NCBI GenBank assembly: GCA_025345505.1
Contig: JANVCC010000049.1
Coordinates: forward strand, 8,384,335-8,448,334
DNA: 64,000 nt
Reading direction: 5' to 3'
From: Todiramphus chloris collaris
Lineage: Eukaryota > Chordata > Aves > Coraciiformes > Alcedinidae
The notes under the pieces were generated by a model. That model searched no databases. It was not told the DNA's origin and saw only the letters and a program-made list of their open reading frames with translations. The translations under genes were made by a program, and so were the position numbers. Shown piece after piece: positions 48,206 to 61,633 of the stretch; position 1 is the stretch's first letter, and each line of letters starts with the position of its first letter.

Positions 48206-50499
48206 CAAAAAACCCTCAACAAATTCTGATTTCCTAAATATTACATCTGAATTAAGTCAGTTTTGAGAAAGGTAAACAGGAAAATACCTTCCTTCTTTCC
48301 ACCACTAAAGAACTCTGTTCCCCAGGCTTGGATTGTGTGCATGTAATCAGTTTGATTCCTTCTGCTTCCTGAGTTTGGGAATTTGCTTTTGAGTGATTGC
48401 TTAATTTCTTCTGCATATTAACTGTCTTGCACTCTGGATAGCAGAAAATGAAACCTTTAGTAGCTGCTCGGATGAAGCTTTCGTAGTATACTCCTCCTAG
48501 TTCTTTGTCCAAGGAAAAAGGTACTTTTTATAAAGTGGAAAGACTGCGACACAAGCACAGAAGGAGCCTCCAAGGGAATAGGAGCATCTGTGTGCATTGC
48601 TTTCTGTAGGACTTGCTGGTCATCTTCCCCTTCCAGCAAGTGTGAAGCCCAGGAATAGGAGAGCTGACTACTAGTGGCTGTTCCTGCAAGAATAATACAG
48701 TGTGCTCTTGGAGAAAGCTGCTTTCCTTCTTTTGAAGTGATTGCTCACATAAGCTACCAGCTGGATCTCCTGTTGCCCTTCTGCAGCCTCTTCTGTTGAT
48801 ACCAGTCAAATCCTGGAGTGGACTCCCTGTGTGCTGTGAGCGCCAGGCTGGCAGAGCGAGTCGGTGGCCACTCTATCTCCTGGCAGTGATGGTGAGGTTG
48901 TTGGACCCAGAAGGGTAGCAGGGATGGAAATCTGGAGATGCACTATATACCTGTTTCTGACCCTGAGCCGGGCTCGCTTCCACGTGCTTCCCACATAGCT
49001 TCTGTGGGACTGCTGAGCTGCTGGGACTGTGGGAATGCGGGGGATGGTGGGAAGGTAGGAGCACAGTTACCTGAACTAGAAAATTGGCCAGGATGCTGCA
49101 GCTGAATTCCCTTTGGTGAAAGCCTGTAGGCTTAAATTAAGACGTGATCTCTTCCCTCTCAAAGGCAATGGCATTTAACCTTCTGCAAATGTCAGCTGCA
49201 AGACAAAAGGAGCACTTTTGGGTACCTAAGGGGAGCTTGCAGGAGCTATGGAGATTTGAGGGGCTTTTGGGATGTGTGTTTCAGAGTAGTTTCTAGGAAG
49301 ACCGTGATAAATGCGTATGGATAAACCTGCCTGTACAGGTTTGGTATTCTCTTAGTGGTGAGAGAAACCTGTTTCTTCTCCCCTACGGAGCTGAGCCCTC
49401 GGTGGTTCAGGCAGAGCAGGCGGTGCGGGGAGGATGTCGATTCATCTCCCCTTGTGTGCTGTGGTAGGATAAAGGCAGAGCTGTAACTCTTAGTCCTACC
49501 AGGCGGCTCTGAAGGCTGTAAATCTTCCATTAGGCATAAATGCAGCCATTTTGGTTATTTATAGTTATTTACACTATCCATTCATATCTGTCGGGAATGA
49601 AGGCGGTTTTGACATTGCAAGCTTCTATCAGGTTATCTTTAATCAGTTTAGAGGCACCTAAGCCACAAATATATCAAATCGCCAATCCTAATGTTGGAGT
49701 CCTCTAAAGTATGACTGAATTATTTATTTTGTTATGATGAAAATGTCTGGGCTTTATTGAGTTTTCTTTGAAGAACTTGATTCTGCTTGAAGTCTGTAAG
49801 ATAAAAGATCGGCGATTGTCTCTCCAAGTTTCTTATTCCAAATCCTTCAAGGCTTTTCACTTTTCATGAGCTGCTATTACTACTTTATAGTCAAGTTGAG
49901 GGAGCTGAGATTTCTTTTATTCTAGTAAAGAGGTTTAACTATGTAAAACCTTTTATCTTTACTAATTATGCCTTGCACGGGTAAATCTAAGATACACGTG
50001 GCATCAGTTAGGTGAGGAGAGATGGGCTGCGTGGTGGGAGCTGTTGCACATTAATCACCAAGAAGGGTCTGCTGATACCAGAGCTGCCCAGCAGAACTTG
50101 TTTCTTGTCCTTTGGAATAGTTTAATACTCCAGCGTCTTTAAGCCAATTAAGTCTGACAATGCAGGAGGGTCTTTTGGGTGTCGGCAGTAGGAAGAGGTT
50201 TGAAAGGACTTTGGTGCTGTGCCATTCTGAAGATTGCTGTTGCTTACAGTGAGTGGAGGGAGGAAAATGATGATATGGGACAAGTGGGAGAGGTCTCTAG
50301 CTTGAAAATTTGCTAACTATTTCTGGATATATAAAGCAGGGAAGGTGAGAGATGCTGAGATTGAGAGGTCTTGGAGTTGAAGCAGCCCTGCAGAGGGGAG
50401 ATGTGCCCCTGGGACTAGTGGGCCACAGTTGTGATGTGTGTCCAGGTCCAGATCCTTAACCAGTGTGCTGGTTTGGATCATCAGCAAGTTTGGATTGAG

Positions 50500-51535
50500 A
50501 GATGGCTAACAATAGAGCTCAGAAGGTCGTGATCAGTGGCACAGAGTCCAGTTGGAGACTTGTAGCTAGCGGAGTTCCCCGGGGGTCTGGACTGAGTCCA
50601 GTCTTGTTCAACTTACTCATTAGTGATCTGGACGAAGGGACAGTGTACCCTCGGGAAGTCTGCTGATGATACTGAACTGGGAGGAGTGGCTGACACTCCA
50701 GAAGGCTGTGCTGCCATCCAGTGAGATTTGGACAGACTGGAGAGTTGGGCAAAGGCAAACCTAATGAAGTTCAACAAGGACAAGTATAGAGTTCTACACC
50801 TGGTGGAATAACCCCGCGTACCAGTACAGGTCAGAGGTTGACCTGCTGGAAAGCAGCTCCATGGAGAAGGACCTTGGATTCCTGGGGACAATAAGTTATC
50901 CATGGGACGACGATGTGCACTTTTGGCCAATAAGACCAGTGGTCTCCTGGGGTTCATTAAGAAGAGTGTGGCCAGCAGGACGAGGGATGTTCTCCTCCCT
51001 CTTTACTCTGCACTAGTGAGACCACATCTGGAGTATTGTGTCCGGTTCTGGTCTTCCCAGTTCAAGAGGGACAGGGAAGTATTAGAGAGTCTAATGGAGA
51101 CTGCAAAGATGATTAAGGGACTGGAACGTCTCTCTTACGAGGAAAGGCTGAGAGACCTGGGGCTGTTTAGCCTGGAAAAAAAGAAGACTGAGAGGGGATC
51201 TTATTAATGTTTACAAATATCTGAAGTGTGGGTGTCAAGTAGAAGGGGCCAGTGTCTTTTCAGTGGTGCCCAGTGATAGGACAGGGGCAATGGCCACAAA
51301 CTGGAACACAAGAAGTTCCACCTCAAGATGAGGAAAAACTTCTTCACTGTGAGGGTGATGGAGCCTGGAACAGGCTGCCCAGGGAGGTTGTGGAGTCTCT
51401 ATCTCTAGAGACTTTCAAAACTTGCCTGGAGATGTTCCTGTTTGGCCTGCCCTTGATGATCCTGCTTTGGCAGGGGGGATGAACTCCGTGATCTCTAGAG
51501 GTCCTTTCCAACCCCTACCATTCTGTGATTCTATG
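50500..51535 (+). mobile_element. CR1 LINE copy with remnant of the reverse transcriptase region
   Basis: The longest mobile element here, about 1.0 kb in + orientation. It begins inside the reverse transcriptase part of CR1 ORF2 (translation reads [15 protein letters not shown], then across a frame break YTELGGVADTPEGCAAIQ). It continues through the CR1 C-terminal region (SVASRTRDVLLPLYSALVRP, HLEYC, GLERLSYEERLRDLGLFS) into the 3' UTR and ends GATTCTATG at 51527-51535. Stops and frame shifts interrupt it and the 5' two-thirds is absent, so it cannot move. A 101-residue frame at 50902-51207 is a surviving piece of it and not a host gene. Confidence 0.95.
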
Positions 51536-51975
51536 GACTGGTCTTCTTGCACAGCTTTTCTGTGCAGGAGAAAAGCGATTACAGTTAACTGAGTAGATGT
51601 GGGGAAAAAAATAAAATTCTTATCAGCAGTCAAATGTGATATGAGTGGGGTGGGCAGCTTATCAGCTGCAGGTGTGCTGTGGAAAGTGCATGGGAAAATG
51701 TGAACTCTTGCTTGTGGGCTTGTAAAATATTAAGCTGACATTTGAGAGTGGACTGGAAGGGTGAATTTGTTTTTGGAAGAGAATATTAAAACACTAATTT
51801 GACTTTACAAGTAAATAAGCACCACAAATAGATCTCTCTATCATCTTATACCTCCTGTCCCTAAGTAATTCTCTGCTAACTAAAGTCTTCCTGCATCCTC
51901 CTCTGATGCATCTATCTCCACAGTGGCAGTTCTCCTCTCTGAAAGATTCCTGGTTTGGTTTTGCTTTAATATTCT

Positions 51976-51999
51976 TTTATTATTATTATTATTATTTTT
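51976..51999. repeat. (TAT)n microsatellite
   Basis: About eight TAT/TTA units in AT-rich intronic DNA. Confidence 0.85.
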
Positions 52000-53447
52000 A
52001 ATTAATGTGTATTTTAAAATAGGAATTGCCTTGCTGGGTCAACTCGGGCCAATATTCTGCCTTTAGCAGTAGTTTTTGCCAGATGCTTTGGATGCACAAA
52101 GTTCCTAGTGGAAAACTATGGCGCTATGTTCCCCAGGTTGATAACGATGTTCTAAACTGATGATTACAGGTAGGTGGAAAGAGCTGTCTGCATAATGAGA
52201 GATCTCTAGTTGTCGGAATTGGTCTAGGGAGGTAATGTTTCCTTTCAGATAACTAGAACTTATTGTTCATAAATCACAGTTAATCTGTTTATTGCACTAG
52301 CATATGAAGCTGGGAGTCTGGAGTGTGCTATAATGCTTAGCTTTAGGAGCAGAGCTGTAATAGTAGCAGCAGTTTCAAATGATTTGAAATTGGGGGATCA
52401 GCAAAACGCAGGAGTTTGTGGAGGCTATGGGCATTAAAAATGACTGCTGAGGATTGATGAGTTTCTTTAACAAATTGTAAAATCCATCATGCAGGAGTTA
52501 GGGCATGAAACTACTCTCCTGAGCCGCATAAACCACAGATTTGGAAGTATTGCATGACAGTACACGCTACTGGGAAGGGAGATTTTGAAAGATGTTTGGT
52601 TTTGCTCTTGTTTCTCCCTCTTGCTGCCTGGAGTTCCAATGCCAGCATGGTGTTGGCACACAACTCCCTGGGCTGCGGGTTTGCTGGGTGGGACTGCTCC
52701 CCAGAGGAGCCTCTCTGTGCTCTTCACAACAGCCAGCCAGAGATATGGGGCTCCCCTCTTGCTTGAGCTCCTTCTCCCCTGTTTCAGTCAGTAACAGAGT
52801 GGTTATATCTCCCTTGATCTTCCAAAAATCTGGTGCATCTTGCACGGCTTTGCACAGCCCTTGCTGACAGCCGATGGAGAGCTTGGTGTGCATCTTTGGG
52901 GTGCCTCCTTGCAGGAGGGATCTTGTTGGCTTTTGCTGCTGTTTTCCTGCATCCCCATTTGAGCTCTGCAGTACACAGCCACACTGACAGCCTCTTGTGC
53001 TCCCATCTGCCTTTCCACACAGAGAGGGCCCCTGTGGGCTCCCCATGTTGGGTATCTGAAGATTGGCTGCTGTAGGAAGAAGCTGCATTGTGCCCTTTGC
53101 AGAGGGCTAGCAGCAACTCCCTGGTACATCCATGGAGGAGTGAAACATGTGGTAGGAGGTGTCCCTAGCTCCTTTTAGTTCTGTCTTTGTGGCTTGAAGG
53201 GTGCAGCCATGGGGAGTTGTGTGTGGTTGAGATCCCTTCCCTGTGTCCTGCCTCTCTTTGGTTTTCCCCTGCAGTTAAATACTGCTGACATCCTTCCCCT
53301 CATCGGTGAAATGAGGCTTGGAGGTTAATAGGGGCCTTTTTGTAACTGTTGACGTGCTGCTTCAGCAGTTCTTAAACACTGCGCTTGTGTCTGGGCTTAG
53401 GGGTCCCCCGTTCAAACTGTGTGGAGGAATTCCTGCATGCTTGTGGA

Positions 53448-53505
53448 CCTGCCAGCTCTGCTGCTGGGACACTGTCCCCTGCCAGCTCTGCTGCTGCTGT
53501 TCTGC
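53448..53505. repeat. Short tandem duplication, about 30 bp
   Basis: CCTGCCAGCTCTGCTGCTG appears twice, separated by GGACACTGTCC, and is followed by further CTG units. It lies in the middle of a cysteine-rich but otherwise featureless open frame on the + strand. Confidence 0.75.
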
Positions 53506-54225
53506 TGTGAAAGGGGGTCGTGCTCCCCTGCTTCCAGGAGGTGTAGGGAGGCACTGGCTGTGGCCTGGGCAGGGCTGTGGCAGATGCTGCACCCATGTCC
53601 CCCCGTGCCTGTGGTGCTCTGCCTCCACGGGAGATGGGGACGTGCCTGGGCTGGGTGTCTGCAGCAGCACTGTGGCCTTGCTGAGGTGCCTGCAGTGTCT
53701 GCTGCAGCCCCTCCGTGTCTGCATCCTACACTGGAGTGGTGGTTTCTCCGTCCCATCTGCTCTGAGCCCGGGCTGGCAAAACACAATCCTCTGCCTGCGT
53801 TCCCCGGTGGAGCATGAATGGCGAGATAACCAAGGAGTGAGGGTTTCTGTGTTCCTTCCAGGCTTCCTCTTTCACACGTGGGCCGTTTTCTGTAATTACC
53901 TTTTGAGCTGCAAGTTATCATCCTTTGATAGTTAAGTACTAACAGTCTTAAAATGCCTCCTGATGCTGTAAAGCAGTCAAATTGCATCTTTCTAGCTTGC
54001 AGTAGGATGATACACATGTCATGTTACCCTTGAATGAGGTATTTATAGAGCTACTTGAAGCCATTGAATTAATTTTTTTGGTGGTTTTTTTTTTTTTGGC
54101 TTTGTAATTCCAGTTCAGAAATGGGTACGGCAACATCTTCCATCTCTTGGCCTGAAAGGATGAACAGAGGTGTTCTCCTTGTGCAAAGTGTTTAAAATGC
54201 AAACAAGAGCTGGTTTGCATTTCCT

Positions 54226-54253
54226 GGAGGGGGGTGGGGGGGTGGGGGGGGAG
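54226..54253 (+). repeat. Dense G tracts with G-quadruplex potential
   Basis: Three G runs of 6, 7 and 8 bases separated by single T (54229-54234, 54236-54242, 54244-54251). Splitting one long run provides four GGG tracts with short loops on the GPC3 sense strand of intron 2. Formation in the transcript or DNA is possible but unproven. Confidence 0.6.
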
Positions 54254-56290
54254 AAGCCAGCACCCAGCAATAAAGGCAGGGACTGACTCTGTAAAGAAAA
54301 CATTTTCCTAGATTGTCATCTACTTTTAAAGCATCAATAAGATATAGCAATGAAATGGCCAATGGTGCATTTCATCTGAGGGAAATGAACTCTTGCTGAG
54401 CCAATTAAGCTGTCAATACGCTGTGGTTTCACGTTCCCTTGAGCTGACTGGATCACCTCAGGTGTGTTACTCACTCTGACTTCACCACTGATGTGAAATC
54501 AATTTGAGCAATTTATAATCTTTCATTTTACTGTGAAAGTATATTAATCTGTGAAAAACACCATTCAAATAGTGAGGGCAGATGAGAGCTTTCTGCACGA
54601 GTGTGAACAGCTGGCAGTGCCTCTTGGATTATCTGGAATGTAGAAGCCTGTGTAACTTTTAGAAGCACTGGAGGCACCACCGATCCAGTTTTCAAGCTTT
54701 GGGCTTTATCCTTAAAGTGTTCTATAATTCCCAGGAGCATTCTGGTCTAATCTTTTACTGCTCAACTGCAGTAGTTTGAAATTAGCTGTGTTCCTTCAGC
54801 CCAGACGAGGCATGCTGTTCTGCATTCTTTCCCATACCAAGAGCAGGAAAGAAGCAAGTACATACTGCTCCTTAGAAAATAAACCAAGTGCATCTCACAC
54901 GGGTGGCAGAAAGATGCTGAGGGATGTTGGATCTTCCCTGTGTTTGGTTCCTGGGGCAACAGTACCTAAACGTTTGGGTTTAGGTTTTCCTCCTGCTGCT
55001 GGACTTTGTCCAGTTAAGACTGATGTGCCAAGGGGAGATGCTACCTGTAAACCCCCTTTTATGCAGTTACACTGGGATGCTGTACCTGGCACTGCAGCCT
55101 TGAGAGTGGAGGTGTCTGTGCTGTGAGATGCAGCTCCATTGCTTGCTGTGCTGGATGTTCCTTCAGGGTGACGTTGTGGCATGGACGCTGTTTCTCTGAT
55201 GTAGGTTTTGTTTTTGACAGCTTCTAGGATCTTCTGTTGCTTTATGGGTTGTCAGAGGATAATTGGTGGACCTCGGAGAGATGGTGTCCCTGTAGTTACC
55301 CTTTCTCTGCTCTACCAAGCAGGCTGTGCCAAAGAGGTCTGCTTTTCTCTGAAGGGCCTTGGTGGCTCTGTGGGCTCAGCAAGAGTGAGTGCCTATGTAG
55401 TTTTTATTCACAAGAGTAGCGAGCTGAGCTGGTTAAAACCACTTGTCTTCCTCCTGAGATGAAATCTCAGCTTCAAGAGCTCTGTGGGTTTTGGAGGATG
55501 GTCATTTTGTTGAACAGTGGCCACATCTTGGCACAGCAGGAGAGGACCCGTGTCCTGTCCTCTGCAAATATGGTGAATTTTGGAGCTGCTGAAAGAGTGT
55601 CCAGCCCTGGTTTTGCCATGTAGCCAGTTTGATGGGCCTGTGATACAGTTTCTCCACCCAAGTCATCTGTGACCCTGAGGGGTAAGCAAAACCTCCTTGC
55701 ATCAACAGATAACTTGCCTAACTTCAACAGTGCTGGAAGAGCTATGACAGGGAGAAAGTCCTGAGGATATGCATGTATGTGACAAGACTTTCCTAAGGGA
55801 GAGGAAGTGCCTCATTTTAGGTTGCTAAAGGTGCACTGCAGGTCCTCTTTCTGTAAACTTGATTATACAGGCTGCTGGGAACCTGGGAGGTTTTGGCATG
55901 AATGACTTCTTGGGTTTTGTGGGGGCTTGGCTGCAGTCTCTGGGTGGTCTGGTGCTTCCCAAAGATCAACTCAAGCTCTTGCTGTGGTTTCCAGGACACC
56001 CTTGAACCTCCTGTTTTTTCCTGCAGCAGGGTTGGGTCCCACAATAAAGCAAAGGAGCAGTTGTGGCATTGCATGGTGGAAGGAACAGGCTGGTGACCAG
56101 CAGCTAGAGCAAGCTGAACCTGATTGCTGATGAAGGTCTAGTGACATGAGTGTCTCTGCTGTCTCCCTGGCGTATAGCTGGGTTGGGCTACGTGGAGTTT
56201 GAAAGCTATGATTTACTACTCTGGCTGTACCCTCCAGCTGTCCCCCTGTGGTATTGCCAACTGGAGCTCTTTTTGGGATGAAACATCAGT

Positions 56291-56406
56291 GGGTTGGAGA
56301 ATACCCTTAAGTTCAAGTCTAGCTGTAAACATAACACTGCCAAGTCCACCACTATCCCTAAGTGCCACGTCTACAGGTCTTTTAAATACCTCCAGGGATG
56401 GGGACT
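56291..56406 (-). mobile_element. CR1 LINE fragment, antisense
   Basis: A 116-base piece of CR1 in reverse orientation: GGGTTGGAGAATACCCTTAAG, then AACATAACACTGCCAAGTCC, CCCTAAGTGCCACGTCTACA and AAATACCTCCAGGGATGGGG. Both ends are truncated, and the terminal octamers are missing. Confidence 0.85.
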
Positions 56407-56679
56407 GATTTTACGGGATGTGAAGTCCTGGATATGTGGATATACGAGAAGCTTTGCTTTTGAAATTAAAGTTCTCACAAGTTGGCTGCAGCAGATCGTG
56501 ACCAAGTTCATCTTGGAGATGGATTCTACCAGGCGACTGGAGAGGGGCCCAACTCTTATTAAGGTTTGGGAAGGGATGGCATTTGTCTCACCAGTGCCAA
56601 GGGCTGGCAAAGCTCTCCCTTGTTGAAAACAGCAATGCAACAATTACTGTCTGGTTCTGTTGCTGCCTTTGTGCTGAGC

Positions 56680-56686
56680 TCTTCTC

Positions 56687-56718
<32 letters not shown>
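56680..56718. repeat. (CTTTT)n pyrimidine tract
   Basis: About five CTTTT pentamers run into a pure T run. A polypyrimidine microsatellite inside GPC3 intron 2, probably length-polymorphic. Confidence 0.85.
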
Positions 56719-57932
56719 CAAGCGACCAAGATTAAACCCTTCTGGTTTCTGATAACATAGGCCTAACAGATTTTTCTTCTCACAAAGGGAAAATATTTGT
56801 GCTCTTAATCTTGGTCCAAAAGTCTCTACAAGAGTGCATCTGATGGCTGCTCTTGTGCAAGCTGTGCGGTGCTGCTGGTGTCTGGGGGAAGGGCTGGAGT
56901 CAGGATCAGTTCCTGTCGGCCCACAATGAATGAAGGAGTTGGTTGCAGCACACCTAAAAATGTTTTCAGGTCTGCTTTGCATTGTGGACTAGTTAAAAAC
57001 TGCTACAGAGTAGAAATTGGTGACCATTGTGATGAAATGACTTCTTTTTTCTTCCCTCTGCTGGAAGTGACATTGGTGGGATGGTGATACCTTGGCGTGC
57101 TCAGATCTGCTAAAAAAGGCCCAGGAAAATCCTCCAGGGTGTTCTTTCTGCAATGGGCTAAATAACTTTCAATGTTAGATTTAGCAATGGTTAAACTGAG
57201 TCTGTAATTGCTTGCTGGCTGGCTTTCTTCACATGGTTTTGGTGTGATGCTGCATTGGGCCCGTTTGTCCCAGATAACACCGATGGGACAACTGGGTTTG
57301 CATGTGGCAGTTGGTGCTGCACAGGAGATGAGTGACAACTCTCCTGTAAAACTTAAAGTAATTGTGTTTCCATGAAGTAAAGCACCTAGGAATCAATGCA
57401 GCTTCTATGATGGGTGAAATGCAGGCAACACCATATATATCATCTGTATTTAAAATAAAATTGTTAGCTAAAAATCTGAAAGTGGGAGGTGGGGGCAATC
57501 AGGTAAACGTGTTTGTTAGGAAATGAAGGTTAAAAAACCCATCCCTCCGAGAGAAGGCAAACCAAACAGCAGTGTAGATCAGCTGTAAATGAATTCTGTT
57601 GCTGATTAGCTCTTCCCAAATTTGTTATTTTCAAGTCAGAATATCCATGATTGTCATAAAGAAGCAATTTTAAAAGCACTAGAGAACAGTAAGGCTGCCT
57701 CTAGGATTACAGCTCGCAGCTTTGGAATTCACTTTTCTTGAAGGAAATTGGTGAGTAACAGATTGCAGTAATACAGCAGATTTGTATGGGTCAAATTCCT
57801 ATTGTGATTGCAGTGAAAGATGATGTTCCCCTTTTTAGGGAAGGGAAATTAAATAGGGCTAGTAATCCATGTAAGGAGATTGGCTTACACTAGAAGGGGA
57901 GGAAAGAATGTGAAGGCTAATCAGATCAATGC

Positions 57933-57988
57933 ATTCTCTTGAATCTCTGAGGATTCTGAATTCTCTGAATTTCTGAGGAATTATCTGG
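57933..57988. repeat. Two-copy imperfect 27-bp tandem repeat
   Basis: ATTCTCTTGAATCTCTGAGG is followed at once by a second, slightly changed copy (ATTCTCTGAATTTCTGAGG). Local duplication with no known role. Confidence 0.7.
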
Positions 57989-60900
57989 AAATGACACACA
58001 TGCTTTTACTGCCTTTTAATTACAAAATTATTTCAATCTGTTTGAGTCTCCCATGTAAATGTGCTATCAACTGTTCTTAAATATTGGCTCATAAATTCCA
58101 AATAGTTCTTTAAATGGAAGAAATTATTATCCCTGGTCCTTCAGATGAGCATACCAGCTCAGATCACGGCAGGATGAGGACATTTGTACTGGAGAAATCT
58201 TTGCCAGCTAATTTAGGTGCACAGCTTCCCTCTGGATGAGGCTTTTAAGATTGTTATTTATGCTGTCGTTTGTCAGGGGAGTGCTCAGTCTCTGACGTCC
58301 GGCTGCAGAGCTGTGATCGACCTTGTTTATGAAACCTTTGGGAATTATGATGTACTTAGTGAGAGTTGGATGGAGGTCTTTGAGATGGCCCGGGAAGGGT
58401 TTTCATGTGTGGTATAATGCATTGCCTGCCTCGGCTGGGTAGGAGCTGTGATAGGATGCACAGCTGGTGAGTGGTTCTGCGCCTGAGATTCCTCTTGTGT
58501 AGAAAAGACATTTAAAAAAAAAATTCAATTAAATATCTTTATTAAATTAAATAATTTATGAATTTAAATATCTTTATTTATATAGTCTTGTCTAAAGAGA
58601 AAAATGACCAGGAAAATGCTGAATCTCTCGTGCAGCATTTCTTATGACCAAAATGTTTGCTGTTAGGAGTTTGCATTGTTAGTACACCAGTAGAAATGTT
58701 GAAAGCCCATGCTGGGTGGGTTGTTTGGTGTGCTGTGTTTTGTTTTATTTTTGTTTTTTTTAATTCTGGCTGCAGGAATAGCAAGAGTCCAGTGTGGTAG
58801 TGGTATTTTCAGCCTCTTGTGAAGGACAGGGTGATAAATGGTGGTCCTCTGTCTCTTTGCAGAAGAGCTGGATGTGGTAGTTGGAGGAGGATAATGTTTG
58901 ACCATCAGGCTGTGCCAGCTGCAGTTCTCATGTGTGAGGTACCACAGCCAGCTCTGCAAAAGCACTGCCATGGATGCTCGTGAGCTATGTGTGTGTGAGA
59001 CTGACCCATGACTCTCCCAGCATCAAGCAGTGAGCTGGTTTTAGATAAGAGGAAGAAGTGGCTGGTCTTGTGTCTAGTCTTGCAGGAGGATGGCGTGGCT
59101 GCTTGGTGAGCTGTGGGCTTTACCCTCTGTAGAAACCAGAGGGACAGCAGGAGGAGGATGACTGGCCTCGGGGCTGGTGAGGTGGTGCTGGGGGATGTGC
59201 TGGGGGCTGAACACTGGTAGGCTTTGCAGGTGTTTAGCACGTATATGAACAGCCCAGCACCACTCCTGCTTTGCTGTAGGGTGACATCTGCACAGCTGTG
59301 CTGGGTTCCTGTGGCAGCTCCCCACTGGGAGCTGGGCTTAAGGAGGGGCTGAGGTGCATCTGCCATCCACCAGGAAGGCACACGTTGCAGTGACTGGGGG
59401 GTCACGTGCTTACTGCATCTGTGTGATGCAGAGTTGTAATAAATGAAGAAAATGCCTGTGTTTAAATAGGTACCCTTGAAAAGGGGGAAAAAGTCTGCCT
59501 TGAAGAGCACTTGTGCTGGTGTGGCCTTCGTTGTCCTTGGGAATGAGCTCTGTGATTTCTGAAGAAAGATTAAAGGTGTGCTTCCATACAGAGTAGCTCC
59601 TCTCACCTGTGCTTGCGGAGAGGATGGCACTTGCGTGTTGGAATTTGCAGCAGCTCTAAAGCTGGAGGTGATAAGCTGCTTTTTCCCCTCTCTTGCTTTG
59701 TTCATAGGCTGTTTGTTTAGACAACGGTCTGGAAATTACATTATTAAATGTGTATGTCACATTTTGCTACCAGTGAAGAATAAGCAGTGCATTTGACATT
59801 TGGGGAAATGGTTCATTTTCTAAGGGATGTGGTTCAGAATCTACTTCTTGAACTAATGGACAGTATAATGCTTTTTTTTATTATTTTTTACTACATTGCA
59901 TAGATTTTTACCTTGAAGATGCTCTGTAAAGTGCACTGCATTACTAGGATTAAATAAAAGCAAATGCTTCACATCAAATGAGAAGGGAGTCTTTGAACTG
60001 GTGAGAGGTTGAAAACCATTTATTTCTCTAGCTTGTGATGCTTCACTGTGACATAAGCATGAAAAATAATTAGACTCACTAGTAAGTAAATATTTGATCT
60101 TGAAATGCATCTTGAAGATACAGAGCTGGGAGAAAGTAACCTCTTCAGACGCACATTGATTCTCTTGGATTTGTCTTGCACCAGCTGCTAGAAAGCAAAA
60201 TTGCATTCAGAAAACTACATCAGAACAACATCATTTATGTTAAAGAGATTAATAACTTTATGTGCAAACCAGGCAATCTCTGCAACCTCAGTTTGGTTTC
60301 TTGTGTCCTGTAGAATACAGCCTTTAATTACAGCATCGTGTGTATTTTTCCACAAGCTTCTTTCCTTTTGTAAGGGCACTGAATGAGTGTCTCTTAATGA
60401 GACATTTTTTGTCTCTTTATTGCTTGGTGCCTAGTTCTCAATATTTTCAAGTTACACTTAAGGACAGAATTCTTCAATTTTTTCAATTGCATGTGAATAC
60501 TTTGTTTTTGTGCTGTTTTCTTGATGTTCAGTGCTGAGCTGTAGCACGTTTCTTTTGCAGACAGAAAACCTGAAATTCAAAAGGTGCCTAATTAAGACCG
60601 TTTTTGAGTGTGTTCACTGCAGTGTAGCAATATGTACTTGGGATACAGGTCCCGGGTTTGGGTGCAGCCTCTTAGGTTAATACTGGCTTAGTACACTCCA
60701 CATCTTTCTCCTTCTGGATCTGGCAACGCAAGGAGCTGAAGGAGCAGTGTCCAACTTCCAAGGACTTCAGCTTTGTCTTTAAGTTGTTAAAAAGGGGCAA
60801 TAACACACCAAACCCTGGGCTCTCTTTAAAAGCAAGAGGTTTCAAGGTTGAAAATGAACAAAAAATGGAAGTCAAGTCATTCTCTCCCCCTCCCCTCAAA

Positions 60901-61597
60901 ACACAAGTGGGTTGGGTCTGGGTATGTTCTTGCAGATCCATCAAGAAACCCCCAAACTGCCAGACTGTAACAAAGTTCATGTTTATACAGACTTTCACAA
61001 AATCCTGTCAAAAGTCGAGTTCTGTTTCAAAGTCTGAGAAATGCTTCAGCTAATTAAAGAAAAGGTCAGCAGTGGGTTGGTTTTTTATTTATTTTTTTTT
61101 TACTGTAGGAAAAAAAAAAAGAAAGGAAGATAAATCTTTCTTCTCTGCCTTGTTCTCAGAGGCAGTTGAACCATTTGGACTGAAATTAAAATTCGCCTGA
61201 GGCAGACAAAAGGCATGTGAAGTTGCAGTCCAGATGGTTAGAGCTTGGCAAAATTATAGGTAAGTAGGAATAGGGTCTAAAGATCAGAAGCATTAGGCAA
61301 CTGTAATATGCAGGGCTACCACCTCTGCCTATAATCAGCTCTAATATTTAAATGTCTGTTGCAGAAAGCTGTTGGGCTGAAGTGTGATCACTCATTCAGA
61401 GATCTGGAAGGGACTCAAAAGCTGTAGTTAGAGTTTGCTTGCAGAGTGTGAGAAGGCTTTTAATCCTCTGTATATATGGTGTTAGGAATGTGTCACCTCC
61501 TAACTGCTAGATCTGTGTGAGGAATATCTGCTGTGGTCCTGCAGGCCTGCTCAGGTGTCCCTACTGTTGTTTTACTCGTCCTGTAGTCAATCTGTGT

Positions 61598-61633
61598 AAT
61601 AGATGAACATAACAAATAGATGAACATAGCAAA
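61598..61633. repeat. Two-copy 17-bp tandem duplication
   Basis: AATAGATGAACATAAC and AATAGATGAACATAGC are adjacent, differing at one base. A recent local duplication. Confidence 0.75.

Noticed and set aside
50613-50957. Antisense 114-codon frame over 50.6-50.96 kb
   Set aside because: It is the reverse strand of the CR1 reverse transcriptase remnant.
53318-53935. Cysteine-rich 205-codon frame (+) and overlapping antisense frames
   Set aside because: Overlapping frames are open on both strands in CTG-rich repetitive DNA. There is no cysteine spacing typical of a known family, no splice context and no start context.
61078-61125. T-run followed by A-run resembling a hairpin or retrocopy tail
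   Set aside because: Only homopolymers pair. No stem with mixed sequence and no retroposon body.
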